A stretch of 35,679 nucleotides of DNA from a virus: positions 1 to 35,679 of the IMG/VR virus record IMGVR_UViG_3300017991_000243, one strand, 5' to 3'. The stretch's first letter is position 1. Every line of letters starts with the position of its first letter. Both the position numbers and the translations under genes were made by a program. Below the pieces are notes generated by a model. That model did no database searches. It saw only the letters and a list, made by a program, of their open reading frames with translations, and had not been told where the DNA came from. Shown here piece by piece: positions 28,042-35,679 of the stretch.

Positions 28042-28447
28042 ACACGGGGCTGAAGGTGACGCTCTTGTCGGAGGCGTCACCCGTGCCGCTGTTGACGGCC
28101 GAAATCCGAACGTAGCGTTCGCTGTCGGTCGGCAGGCGGAACCGTTTGGTCGCCGCGCCGGCGCCGGCCCCGCCCGCTCCGGTCTGGACGAGGACGTCGG
28201 TCATGACGACGGTCGCCGACCCGAAGGCCGAATCGTCGTCGGTCTCGACCGAGTACTTGATGGTTTTGGTGTCGGGCAGATCGGCCGTGGCCAACGCCGG
28301 CGCCGAGATCTCGAATTCGATCTCGGCGAGCCGAGCACCGTTCTGGCTCAGGGCGCCAAGATCGATCCCGTCGGTCTTGATCGTGGCCGCTCCGTTGGGC
28401 AAGGCCTTGGTCTTGACCAGCGTCGCGTCTTTGCGTGCGTAGGACAT
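28037..28447 (-). CDS. Capsid cement/decoration-like protein, paralogue 1 (136 aa)
   Basis: It directly follows the major capsid gene, the usual place of decoration proteins. The N-terminus (MSYARKDATLVKTKALPNGA, then DLGALSQNGARLAEIEFEIS) and the pattern YSVETDDDSAFG to RFRLPTDSERYVRISAVNSG are those of Bbp16-like cement proteins, with alternating strands and a Gly-rich loop (GAGGAGAGAA). The ATG at 28447 is preferred over a GTG at 28457 to 28459 that sits within the ribosome site. The likely role is stabilising the expanded capsid. Confidence 0.7.
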   Translation of the reverse strand: MSYARKDATLVKTKALPNGAATIKTDGIDLGALSQNGARLAEIEFEISAPALATADLPDTKTIKYSVETDDDSAFGSATVVMTDVLVQTGAGGAGAGAATKRFRLPTDSERYVRISAVNSGTGDASDKSVTFSPVF

Positions 28448-28513
28448 GATGAAAAGCACTCCGTGGTAGATTGGTGATTGCTTGGTGGATCCTCGGTCGG
28501 ACGCGGTCGTGGG

Positions 28514-29428
28514 TCAGAGCGTGAGCGCCTCGGTATCGACGATCGCGTCGGTAACTTGGATCGGGACGTTTTCCACTTCGGTCGGCGTCGGCGCCGGGGC
28601 GCCGGTCGCGTTGGTGGCCGTCCGGCTCGAGCGGAGTTGTTCGAGCGAGCGGCGACTCATCAACAGCATGTCCGGCTTGATGCCGGCCGGGAACTTCGAG
28701 AACATCGAATAGATGAGGTCGTCAGTCAGGCCCTTGCCGCTGTCGGCCGTCAGCTTTTTGATCCGCCCGATGCTGTTGATGTTGGCGACCTGCAGGCCGA
28801 CGTGCGTCAGGATCTCCTGGCAGTAGGCCGTGTAGGGATTGCCGCTGCCGTCGGTGACGCGTTCCTCGGTGACGTCGCTCGGATCGAGCGTTGCGCCGTC
28901 GCCGCCCCAGACCCACTGGACGTGGGTCGGGCCGAACTTTACGGCCCAGACGCTCGATCCGGTGTTGGCGGTCGTTCCGCCGGCGTCGACGACCATGTTG
29001 GTCGCGTCGTAGGCCGCGATCAGCCCGGGGAAACCGTTCGCGTCGTTGGCCGTGCCGTAGTAGAACTGCGACGCGCAGTGCTGGAACGTCGCCTCCATTT
29101 GGCCGCCGGCCTCCAACGCAAGGACCGCCTCCGGCCCGTCCTCGCTTCCCTGGCAGACCGCCTTGTCGGCTTCCCACCGTGCGTTGAAGATGAAGCACTC
29201 GATGAGTCGGTTTTCGTAGGCCGACTTGTCGATCGTAACGCCTTCATTCGCCTTGCGAAACGCGACGGCCGGCAGGCCGGTCCGCACGAGCGTCTTGTAC
29301 TGGGTTCCCTTGATCGTCCGGGCGTGCGCGAGTCGCACCTCGGGACAAGCAAGCGTGGTCTCGTCAATCAGGCCGACCGTACCGTCGGCCGCGTTCATCT
29401 TGGCGATGTCGATGAGGGTGATGGGCAT
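28514..29428 (-). CDS. Major capsid protein (304 aa)
   Basis: AGGAGG precedes the ATG, consistent with high expression. The order protease/scaffold, this gene, cement gene identifies the capsid. The sequence has an N-terminal arm, a long mixed region (GTQYKTLVRTGLPAVAFRKA, then KSAYENRLIECFIFNARWEA), and a C-terminal part with SIGRIKKLTADSGKG and GIKPDMLLMSRRSLEQLRSS, typical of HK97-fold capsid proteins in which a helix precedes the A domain. The last residues (PIQVTDAIVDTEAL) read like the capsid C-terminal strand. No insertion or truncation is apparent. Confidence 0.85.
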   Translation of the reverse strand: MPITLIDIAKMNAADGTVGLIDETTLACPEVRLAHARTIKGTQYKTLVRTGLPAVAFRKANEGVTIDKSAYENRLIECFIFNARWEADKAVCQGSEDGPEAVLALEAGGQMEATFQHCASQFYYGTANDANGFPGLIAAYDATNMVVDAGGTTANTGSSVWAVKFGPTHVQWVWGGDGATLDPSDVTEERVTDGSGNPYTAYCQEILTHVGLQVANINSIGRIKKLTADSGKGLTDDLIYSMFSKFPAGIKPDMLLMSRRSLEQLRSSRTATNATGAPAPTPTEVENVPIQVTDAIVDTEALTL

Positions 29429-29498
29429 CGTGTGCCTCCTCTGCGTGTGTTAGGGTTGTCGCCGCCGTGGCAGTGGTGATTGGACTCGGGGCCGCGCG

Positions 29499-29975
29499 TC
29501 AGTCGGTGGCGCCCGGCATCTTGATGCTGTCGGCCAGTCGGCCGAGATTGTCGCCGACCTTGGAGGCGAATTGCGACGTGGTCGAGCTGTCGCCGTCCTG
29601 ACCGGAGCCGCCGAAACTGGCCGGCGTGTCGTCGCCCCGATCGAACGCGGCGAGCTTCTTCTCGAGGGCCGCGTGCTTGTCGGTCCACTCGGCGACCTGC
29701 TTCTCGAGGGCCTCCTTCTCGGCGCCCAACGCATCGCACTTGGCGCCGAGCTTCGTGACCTCCTCGGCCGCCGTCTTCAGGCCGGCGCCCAGCGTCTCGA
29801 CCTGTTCGGTCAGCTTCGCGTTGTCGGCGGCGATGGCGTCGAAGTGAAGCTTTTGGGCCTCGTCGAACGACTTTTCTTCCGTAAACCACGCGACGCCGTT
29901 CTCGGTGCCGAAGGCGTCGGTGAACTTTTTGAGCTCGGCGCGGGTGTCGGGTGTCTTCTTCTTATCAACGGGCAT
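29499..29975 (-). CDS. Nested scaffold protein, in-frame start inside the protease gene (158 aa)
   Basis: At codon 213 of the protease gene an ATG (29975) is preceded by GAGGAGGGCGCC, a stronger ribosome site than most genes in the window. The product (MPVDKKKTPDTRAELKKFTD onward) would be a separate helical scaffold with a long coiled coil (EQVETLGAGLKTAAEEVTKL to KHAALEKKLAAF) and a Gly/Ser-rich tail. This copies the lambda C/Nu3 arrangement, where the scaffold is made from an internal start in the same frame. Confidence 0.75.
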   Translation of the reverse strand: MPVDKKKTPDTRAELKKFTDAFGTENGVAWFTEEKSFDEAQKLHFDAIAADNAKLTEQVETLGAGLKTAAEEVTKLGAKCDALGAEKEALEKQVAEWTDKHAALEKKLAAFDRGDDTPASFGGSGQDGDSSTTSQFASKVGDNLGRLADSIKMPGATD

Positions 29976-30611
29976 GGCGCCCTCCTCTGACAGTGTGTGC
30001 GTGACAAACTCGACGGCGACCGTTTCGCCGTCGCGTGAAAAGCGTGTTTCGGTGTTGCGATCGTAGCCGTAGGGGCAGATGGCGACGCCGCGCAACGACC
30101 ACTCGCGGAAGATGTAGCAGGGGCCATCGACCGTTTGGCCGTTGACCTCGGCACTGGCGTCCTGTTCGAGGAACTCCCAGCGGATCGGGCCGCTGAAGAA
30201 GATCGAGGCCTCGTAGGGCACGCCCTGCTTGACCTTGTGAACGATCTCGGCGACACGGTCGGAATCGGCGTCGCCGAACGGAACCAGGGCACCGGTGGCC
30301 ACGAGGTTGCCCGTCGAGACGTCGAACCGATCGAGATAGCCGAGCACGTCGAAATCGTTGTGCAAGTAATCGATCGGCAGCGTCTCCTTGTGGAGTTGCA
30401 TGCCCTCGAAATCGTGGACACACCGACCATAGTAGTGATGGTCGACGATGCCGCCGCTACGGGCGACCACCCCGACGGGAATCTTTGAGTTGTCCTCTTT
30501 GCCATCGCCGTCGGCAAACTTCATCGGCCCGCCGCTGATACGCATCGCGTCGGCCGGCACGTCGTGCGGGCCGTCGGTGAGGGTGCGGGGGTCGATCGTG
30601 TCATGCGGCAT
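29499..30611 (-). CDS. Prohead protease fused in frame to scaffold (370 aa)
   Basis: Residues about 20 to 190 are an HK97/U35-type prohead protease: His84 in YLHNDFDVLGY and Ser136 in PYEASIFFSG occupy the expected catalytic positions. Residues 213 to 370 are the scaffold domain, also made alone from the nested start. The protease matures the capsid and digests the scaffold. The gene overlaps the portal stop by about ten bases and is followed 70 bp later by the capsid gene. Length is normal for a protease-scaffold fusion. Confidence 0.85.
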   Translation of the reverse strand: MPHDTIDPRTLTDGPHDVPADAMRISGGPMKFADGDGKEDNSKIPVGVVARSGGIVDHHYYGRCVHDFEGMQLHKETLPIDYLHNDFDVLGYLDRFDVSTGNLVATGALVPFGDADSDRVAEIVHKVKQGVPYEASIFFSGPIRWEFLEQDASAEVNGQTVDGPCYIFREWSLRGVAICPYGYDRNTETRFSRDGETVAVEFVTHTLSEEGAMPVDKKKTPDTRAELKKFTDAFGTENGVAWFTEEKSFDEAQKLHFDAIAADNAKLTEQVETLGAGLKTAAEEVTKLGAKCDALGAEKEALEKQVAEWTDKHAALEKKLAAFDRGDDTPASFGGSGQDGDSSTTSQFASKVGDNLGRLADSIKMPGATD

Positions 30612-32001
30612 TGGTGGCCTCCTCGGCTTCGGCGGTCGCGGCCCGCCGCTTAGCGATCCGTAGGTCTTCCGCTTCGAGCTCGTCTTGGATATCGAACCAG
30701 TCGACGCCCTTGCGTTGTTTCGTGATCCGTTGGCGGCTGGTCAGCCCCTCGGCGATCGCCTCGCGGTCGGCCTTGATCTCTTTCAGCGGGTCGACCCAGG
30801 GAACGCCGGCGGCGATCCAATCCCAGGACAGATTCGCGAGCGTCATCTTGCGGGGTAACTCGAGGTAACCGTCGAGCACGAAGAGCCCGAGCCGCCAGGC
30901 CGTGATCTCGTCGAGCAGCTCGCGGACGGCGTCGCGTTTGACGTCGGCCGACAGGTCGTACTGGATCCACGCCTGGCGTTGCCCGCTGTAATTGGTGAAT
31001 GATTCGTCGAAGAACGAATAGGGGATGTCGAGCGCCTTCAACGCGGCCGCGATCATCGCGGACGTGAATTCCTGGAACTGCGTCGAGGGCGTGGCCGACT
31101 CGATCAGGCCGGCTTCGTCGTCATGTTCGAGTTCCAACACGAACGGAGCCTTGCCCGGCGAGAACTCGAATTCGCCGGTCGGGGAACCGTCCGCGTCGGT
31201 CGTTTCCTCGGCCAACGATTCCTCGCCGTTGGCGCGCTTCACTACCAGGCCGAGCATCTGCGATATCTTGGCTTTCGCCAAGGCAAACTCCCAGGCCTCC
31301 ATGCAGTGGCGAAACGGATTGAGCGCCGGGGCCAATACGCTGATACCCCGGGTCGCGTCGAATCGGTTGCCGTAGTCGGCATGTTGCACGATGTACCGCG
31401 ACGGAATGGCCCGCTCGAACTCGAAGCCGGTGCCCCGGACGCGACGGTGGACGCAGTACCGCTTGGCCTCGCCGTGACGATCGACCACGACGCCGTGGTC
31501 GAGTTCGTGTTTCCTCGGCACGTTGAATGTCGAGGAGCCGCCGACCGGGTTGCGGACCCGATCCCCCTCGATATGGACCAGGCGGCCGTCGCGAAGCTTT
31601 TGGTGGAAGATGTCGCCGTCGAGCGTGCGGCGGGCCTCCGACATGCGGATCGACCGAGCCAATGAGTGACGTCCGGCCCGATCGCAATTCTTGGGCTTGG
31701 CGTACCATTTCATCAGTTCTTCGATACGCCGATCAAGCTTCTTGTCGCCCGTCTTCGACTGGAACGAAAACGTCGAGACGTAGTCGAGATGCTTTCGGAC
31801 GGCCCACGCGCCGATGGCAAAGTTGCGGGGCAGGTCGCGGGCCGAAGCGATCAGTTGCCGCCGCTTGTGGGCCGGGAGTTCGCGATCCTCGCTACGCAGC
31901 ACGGGCGAGACCGACGTGCGCCGAGGGGAGTCCTCGGTCGCGTCGTAGGCGAAGCAGCCGGCCACCGCCGTATTGGTGAAGGTGTGGCGAGTCACGGTCA
32001 A
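30601..32001 (-). CDS. Portal protein, lambda family (466 aa)
   Basis: The sequence follows the lambda B/portal pattern: a basic N-terminal part (SEDRELPAHKRRQLIASARD), NFAIGAWAVRKHLDYVSTFS, RRTLDGDIFHQKLRDGRLVH and later AWIQYDLSADVKRDAVRELL, then a C-terminal helix rich in Ala and Arg. It forms the dodecameric channel through which DNA enters the head. The ATG overlaps the gpW-like stop (ATGA). The stop lies inside the start region of the protease gene. Length is in the usual range of 430 to 530 residues. Confidence 0.9.
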   Translation of the reverse strand: MTVTRHTFTNTAVAGCFAYDATEDSPRRTSVSPVLRSEDRELPAHKRRQLIASARDLPRNFAIGAWAVRKHLDYVSTFSFQSKTGDKKLDRRIEELMKWYAKPKNCDRAGRHSLARSIRMSEARRTLDGDIFHQKLRDGRLVHIEGDRVRNPVGGSSTFNVPRKHELDHGVVVDRHGEAKRYCVHRRVRGTGFEFERAIPSRYIVQHADYGNRFDATRGISVLAPALNPFRHCMEAWEFALAKAKISQMLGLVVKRANGEESLAEETTDADGSPTGEFEFSPGKAPFVLELEHDDEAGLIESATPSTQFQEFTSAMIAAALKALDIPYSFFDESFTNYSGQRQAWIQYDLSADVKRDAVRELLDEITAWRLGLFVLDGYLELPRKMTLANLSWDWIAAGVPWVDPLKEIKADREAIAEGLTSRQRITKQRKGVDWFDIQDELEAEDLRIAKRRAATAEAEEATNAA

Positions 32002-32210
32002 AAGCTACTCGACAAGTTCATCGTGGAGACGACCGGCTTGGTGCCGGCCTCCTTGGCCGCCTCGGCCTTCCAGTACTTCAGTTCGTCGAGCGCTTGGGCT
32101 CGATCGATGTCAACACCGATGCCGTCGACGGTGATCTTTTTGACCCCCGGGTTCTTGCGCAGCGCCGTCTTGATGTTGGTGACCATTTCGGCGGCGGTCG
32201 GTGTCGACAT
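31998..32210 (-). CDS. gpW-like head-tail connector (70 aa)
   Basis: A 70-residue protein with the helix, hairpin, helix plan of gpW: TAAEMVTNIKTALRKNPG, then KKITVDGIGVDID and RAQALDELKYWKAEAAKEAG. In lambda the W gene also lies between terminase and portal. gpW closes the filled head and lets the tail-joining protein bind. No clear Shine-Dalgarno is seen; the start is taken from the N-terminal pattern. The stop overlaps the portal ATG. Confidence 0.75.
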   Translation of the reverse strand: MSTPTAAEMVTNIKTALRKNPGVKKITVDGIGVDIDRAQALDELKYWKAEAAKEAGTKPVVSTMNLSSSF

Positions 32211-32309
32211 GGAGCGTCTCGCGGAGGGAGCGTGGGCGGCAAACGGTCTACTGTAGCCGCGAGCCGGGTCGGTCGGTGGTCCATTTCGCGAGAAATATTC
32301 ACGATGGGA

Positions 32310-32648
32310 TTATTCTTTTTGGCGCTGCCGCTTCTTGGTGGGCCGCTTCTTGGTGGGCCGCTTCTTTGCCGGGCGTTTCTTCTTCGGCCGATTCTCGAAG
32401 GTCCGGTCGTCGCGGACCTGCCCGCACTTCTTGCAGACGCAACGCCGCCAGACGACATGGGTGGCCAGCCGACCCTCCGGATCGACGCCGGCGGGGTATT
32501 CGCGTTCACGTCGGTTGAAGTAGGGACCCCGCTCCGTGCTGCCGCACCGTCGGCATCGTGACGGCTCGACCGCGACCGTGTCGGCCTGGTGGTTCTTGGC
32601 GCCGCGTGGTCGACCGGGTTTGGGTTCGGCGGTGGACTTCTTAGGCAT
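32310..32648 (-). CDS. AT-hook and zinc-ribbon DNA-binding protein (112 aa)
   Basis: Near the N-terminus KPGRPRGAKN is a canonical AT-hook (GRP core). A four-Cys zinc ribbon (CRRC and CKKC, about residues 32 to 76, with conserved aromatic strands between) follows. The C-terminus is a repeated KKRP tail (PAKKRPTKKRPTKKRQRQ). GAGAGGAGA precedes the ATG. Position between large terminase and gpW suggests a role in DNA packaging or in condensing DNA; a missing small terminase makes a packaging function tempting but unproven. Confidence 0.6.
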   Translation of the reverse strand: MPKKSTAEPKPGRPRGAKNHQADTVAVEPSRCRRCGSTERGPYFNRREREYPAGVDPEGRLATHVVWRRCVCKKCGQVRDDRTFENRPKKKRPAKKRPTKKRPTKKRQRQKE

Positions 32649-32660
32649 TATGTCTCCTCT

Positions 32661-34826
32661 CTATGTGGCGTAACGAATCTTGGGCCGACGCCGGCCCTTG
32701 GGTTTGGTGTGTTCGCCGGCGAGCAGGGCGCCGCAATGGCTGGCCGCGACGTGGCACCCGACCCGGCCGTCGAGCCAATGGTTGTCGGGGCGATTCGACG
32801 GCAACGCCCACTCGCGGACCTTGTGGCCGTTCGCTTCCACGTCGGTCGGCACCTCGGCTGTCGCGTGCTCCGAGTAGAGCTTGTGGACGCTCGCCTTGGA
32901 GCCGAAGAGCGACGCATTGCCCGGCTCGGGCATCGGTGTGGCCAGTCGCGCTTGATCGAACGTCTTCCAGTAGTTCACGTCGATCATGACGGTCGGCATG
33001 CCGGTCGTCGGCGCTTTCGGGACGCGTCGCCAATGGGGGCCGGACCGCACGCCCTTTTCCTTGCGGTAGGCGGAAAACGGCTTGTTCTTCGCTCCCAGGG
33101 GAAGGCCCATTGAGGGCATGAGGCGTTTTGCCTTGAGGTATTGCGGCCGCTGGCGGATCGCCTCGGCGACGACTTCGGGATGCCACTTGGCATCGACCAG
33201 GCAGAGATCGATGGGCATCGCCGTACCGGACTCCTCGACCGACCAGGTCGCCTCGAGGAGCTCGTCGAAGACCGCGAGCAAACCGGCAAGCAGCGCGGCC
33301 TCTTCGCCTCGGCCGCGAAACTTCCGGCCGAGCGTCCGCTTCGCCGCGCGCATCGTGAAATAGGATCGCTGCTGGTCGGGCCAGGTGCCGTAGTCGACAA
33401 CGGCGGTCGTGAACGCCGGCGTGGCCGACGCGACATGCCAGTAGAGGAGCTCCTTGTGGCAGTCGATGAAGCCGACGAGCCATTCGGCGTCAACCGGGAC
33501 GAGACCGCGACGGCGACCGTTGAGCTTCGCGGCGATCTCGTCGGGCGTCAGTCGATCGGCCTGCGCGTCGTCTTCTTGCGGATCGTTTTGGCACTCCGCA
33601 AGAAACGCCGCTTCGTCGTCGATCTTGCGGTTCATCGCGTGCTGGATGCCGCTGATCTCGTCGGCCTCGTACCGCTCGGGCCAGGCGACCTCGGCGCCGG
33701 CGTCCATCGCCTCGCGGTTCTCGCGGTAGTAGTCCGTGGCCTCCGACCCGTTGCCGCCGGCGGCGAACGACTCCTCGCGAATCTCGGCGTACTTTTCCCA
33801 CAGCTTCTCGTCGGCAGGAAAGGCGTTGACCATCTTGCAGCGCGTGCCACGCCACCGAGGATGGAGCTTGCGATTGAGGATCCGGTCGGCCATGTCCCCC
33901 TTGGCGATGACCGTGCAGGGCATCACGCCGGCGATCTTCTTACCGGGGCCGGCCAGCCCGAGGATGGCGCCCGCCAACACTCGCTCGCGACGCGTGCATT
34001 GTGACGCGGAGTCGGCCGACTGATCGGTCTGGGGGTCGTCGATGATGACCAGCGACGGACGGACCGACGGGCCATCGGCCGGCTTGTATTTCATGCCGCG
34101 GATTCGACCGGTGATGCCGGCGACCTTGACGATCACGCCCGAGGCGGCGCTGCCGGCGATCGTCGGCAGGATGATGAGGTCCTGGGTCCAGCGGATCCGC
34201 GTCCGCTCGCCCTCGTGCAACTGGCCCTTGCACCGATTCGCAATCCCTTCGAGCGTGCCGATCGGCACGCAGACCTCGGGGAAGTCGGCCGCGAGGAGCT
34301 CGTTGTCCTCGAGTTCGCCCTTGATCGTTTCGAGCAACTCGACGGCCGCCGTCTTGCTGGCGCCGATCAACACAATGAAGGGGCGGTGTCCGTAGACGGC
34401 GGCCCAGATCGCGGCCCGTTCGCAGAGCGTGGTCTTGCCGGATCCACGCGGCATCGCAAACGCCTTCAGGCCGCCGCGTAGCACGGCATCCTCCAGCGCG
34501 GCGATCACCTCGAGGTGATCGTCCGACCACGACAACGCGAACTCGTTGGGAAAGTACGCCTTGAGGAAGAACCCCAGGTCGGTTCGGCCCCGCTCCTTTC
34601 GTGCGAGATCGGCGACCTCCGGCAGGGATCCGATGTCGCGACCCTCGGCCGAGATCTCGGCCGACCGGCGACGCATAGCCTCTTTGTGCGCGGCGTACCG
34701 AGGATCGTCGTGCCGTGGCCGCTTCGTCGGCTGCTTCTTGTTGGGTACCGCGCGCGACTGCTTGGCCGGCTTCTTCTTCGGATTCTTTTGGGCCGCCTTC
34801 TTCTTGGCGGGCTTCTTCTTCGGCAC
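32661..34826 (-). CDS. Large terminase subunit, GpA type (721 aa)
   Basis: Counting from the TTG at 34841 (726 aa), Walker A is MPRGSGKTT at 130 to 138 and Walker B LVIIDDP at 264 to 270. The nuclease domain shows three acidic sites: FIDCH, CLVDAKWH and HWLDGRVG. The N-terminus is extremely Lys-rich (KKKPAKKKAAQKNPKKK), like a histone-like tail. The enzyme cuts concatemers and pumps DNA into the prohead. The GTG at 34826 has GGAG seven bases upstream and is preferred to the TTG at 34841. Both are close to the methyltransferase stop. Confidence 0.9.
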   Translation of the reverse strand: MPKKKPAKKKAAQKNPKKKPAKQSRAVPNKKQPTKRPRHDDPRYAAHKEAMRRRSAEISAEGRDIGSLPEVADLARKERGRTDLGFFLKAYFPNEFALSWSDDHLEVIAALEDAVLRGGLKAFAMPRGSGKTTLCERAAIWAAVYGHRPFIVLIGASKTAAVELLETIKGELEDNELLAADFPEVCVPIGTLEGIANRCKGQLHEGERTRIRWTQDLIILPTIAGSAASGVIVKVAGITGRIRGMKYKPADGPSVRPSLVIIDDPQTDQSADSASQCTRRERVLAGAILGLAGPGKKIAGVMPCTVIAKGDMADRILNRKLHPRWRGTRCKMVNAFPADEKLWEKYAEIREESFAAGGNGSEATDYYRENREAMDAGAEVAWPERYEADEISGIQHAMNRKIDDEAAFLAECQNDPQEDDAQADRLTPDEIAAKLNGRRRGLVPVDAEWLVGFIDCHKELLYWHVASATPAFTTAVVDYGTWPDQQRSYFTMRAAKRTLGRKFRGRGEEAALLAGLLAVFDELLEATWSVEESGTAMPIDLCLVDAKWHPEVVAEAIRQRPQYLKAKRLMPSMGLPLGAKNKPFSAYRKEKGVRSGPHWRRVPKAPTTGMPTVMIDVNYWKTFDQARLATPMPEPGNASLFGSKASVHKLYSEHATAEVPTDVEANGHKVREWALPSNRPDNHWLDGRVGCHVAASHCGALLAGEHTKPKGRRRPKIRYAT

Positions 34827-34837
34827 GGAGTACTCCG

Positions 34838-35614
34838 TCAAGTCGCGCGGCCGACGCGGCGCGGTCGCATGCCCTGGTGACGTGCTCGATCAAGCGTCAT
34901 CGCGATGCAAGCCGGGTCGAGATCCAGCCCGACGCAGTTGCGCCCCTCGTGCTCGGCCGCGAACAGTGTGGTGCCGCTGCCGAGAAACGGATCGTAGACC
35001 GAGTCGCCGGCGTCGCCGTGATTGTGGATAGCGCGAGCCATGCACTCGACCGGCTTTTGTGTCGCGTGATCCGTGCGTGTATTGGCACCATTCGAGCGAC
35101 GATTGAGGTTATCGATAGGCCAGACGGTACGTTGCCGGCGATCGCCAGACCAGCGAGCCGTCTTGCCGTGACGAACGGCGTAGAAACACGGCTCGTGTTG
35201 CCAGTGGTAATGACCGCGACTGAAGACCGGTGACGACTTCGACCAGATGACCTGGGCACGTATGCCGAACCGGCACGCCTCCAGGGAGTCGGCCACCGTG
35301 GCCGCATGCAATCCAGAGTGCCATACGTAGGCGATGTCGCCGGGGAAGAGCTGCCAGGCCGCCAACCAGTCGGCGCGATCGTCGTGCATGACGGTGTGCT
35401 TGCGGTCGCCCTGGCCGGGACGCACCTCGGCCCGCCACGCCGGATCGTAACGCACGCCATACGGCGGATCGGTCACCATCAGCAACGGCACCCGATCGCC
35501 TAGCAGCCGACCGACGTCCTCGGCCGAAGTCGCGTCGCCACACAATACGCGATGGGTTCCGGCTCTTCCCGTAATCTCGAATAGATCTCCCAACTCAACG
35601 CGCTGATCTGCCAT
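34838..35614 (-). CDS. DNA methyltransferase, beta class (N4-cytosine or N6-adenine) (258 aa)
   Basis: The catalytic motif TDPPYG lies at 48 to 53, before the AdoMet-binding motif DPFLGSGTT (about 208 to 216). This order defines beta-class amino-methyltransferases. A short target-recognition part lies between them, and VGLDLDP closes the AdoMet pocket. There is no partner endonuclease, so it is an orphan enzyme, probably protecting phage DNA from host restriction or regulating expression. AGGAGCGGAG precedes the ATG. It is the first gene of the late transcript within the window. Confidence 0.9.
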   Translation of the reverse strand: MADQRVELGDLFEITGRAGTHRVLCGDATSAEDVGRLLGDRVPLLMVTDPPYGVRYDPAWRAEVRPGQGDRKHTVMHDDRADWLAAWQLFPGDIAYVWHSGLHAATVADSLEACRFGIRAQVIWSKSSPVFSRGHYHWQHEPCFYAVRHGKTARWSGDRRQRTVWPIDNLNRRSNGANTRTDHATQKPVECMARAIHNHGDAGDSVYDPFLGSGTTLFAAEHEGRNCVGLDLDPACIAMTLDRARHQGMRPRRVGRAT

Positions 35615-35679
35615 GATACTCCGCTCCTGTTGCTAGTCATGTCGTTGGTCAAGAAACAAAGTGTGCTCAACTAGGTGAC

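Noticed and set aside
1-35679. Terminal direct repeats or cos ends marking a complete linear genome
   Set aside because: Comparing the first and last 60 bases by eye shows no shared sequence, so the window is likely a partial or arbitrarily cut element.

Overview
The window is a high-GC stretch that reads as most of a temperate, lambda-like tailed phage (prophage or phage-plasmid). No host chromosomal operon is visible. The likely host is a member of the Planctomycetota. This rests on small Cys-rich and zinc-ribbon proteins of a style I associate with that phylum, on a CsrA protein beside a FliA/WhiG-type sigma factor, and on GC-rich codon use. It is an inference, not a proof. Nearly every gene lies on the minus strand, so transcription runs from high to low coordinates.

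Right half (about 35.6 to 18.6 kb): the virion operon in lambda order. It holds a DNA methyltransferase, large terminase, AT-hook/zinc protein, gpW-like connector, portal, prohead protease with an in-frame nested scaffold gene, major capsid protein and two paralogous cement-like proteins. Head-tail completion proteins, the major tail protein, tail chaperone with its -1-frame partner, tape measure, distal tail protein, a repeat-built 815-aa tail protein and two Cys-rich proteins follow. Middle (18.6 to 13.9 kb): an accessory island with lower GC and genes on both strands. It carries a 3' fragment of a tRNA gene, three 184-bp structured repeats, a TIR-domain protein, a promoter-terminator unit that could be a small RNA, a conserved 49-aa protein, and a two-gene module led by a nucleoside-deoxyribosyltransferase/TIR-like effector with a C-terminal winged-helix-like part.

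Left half (13.9 to 0 kb): one long minus-strand series. It starts with a tyrosine integrase preceded by a 28-bp dif-shaped inverted repeat. Small unknown genes follow, then a replication initiator with two winged helices whose gene contains five exact 42-bp dyad iterons next to an AT-rich tract (a lambda O-like origin). Next come a Tad2-like anti-Thoeris protein, a ParB-like protein, CsrA, a sigma factor and several zinc-ribbon proteins. Last are a membrane-anchored trypsin-like protease, a holin-like small membrane protein, a beta-helix tail spike and a final small virion-type protein. The early genes probably set up replication (initiator, ParB) and redirect expression (sigma factor, CsrA). 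The island provides defence or exclusion, and the virion operon builds a siphovirus-type particle. No recognisable endolysin, small terminase or CI-type repressor was found.
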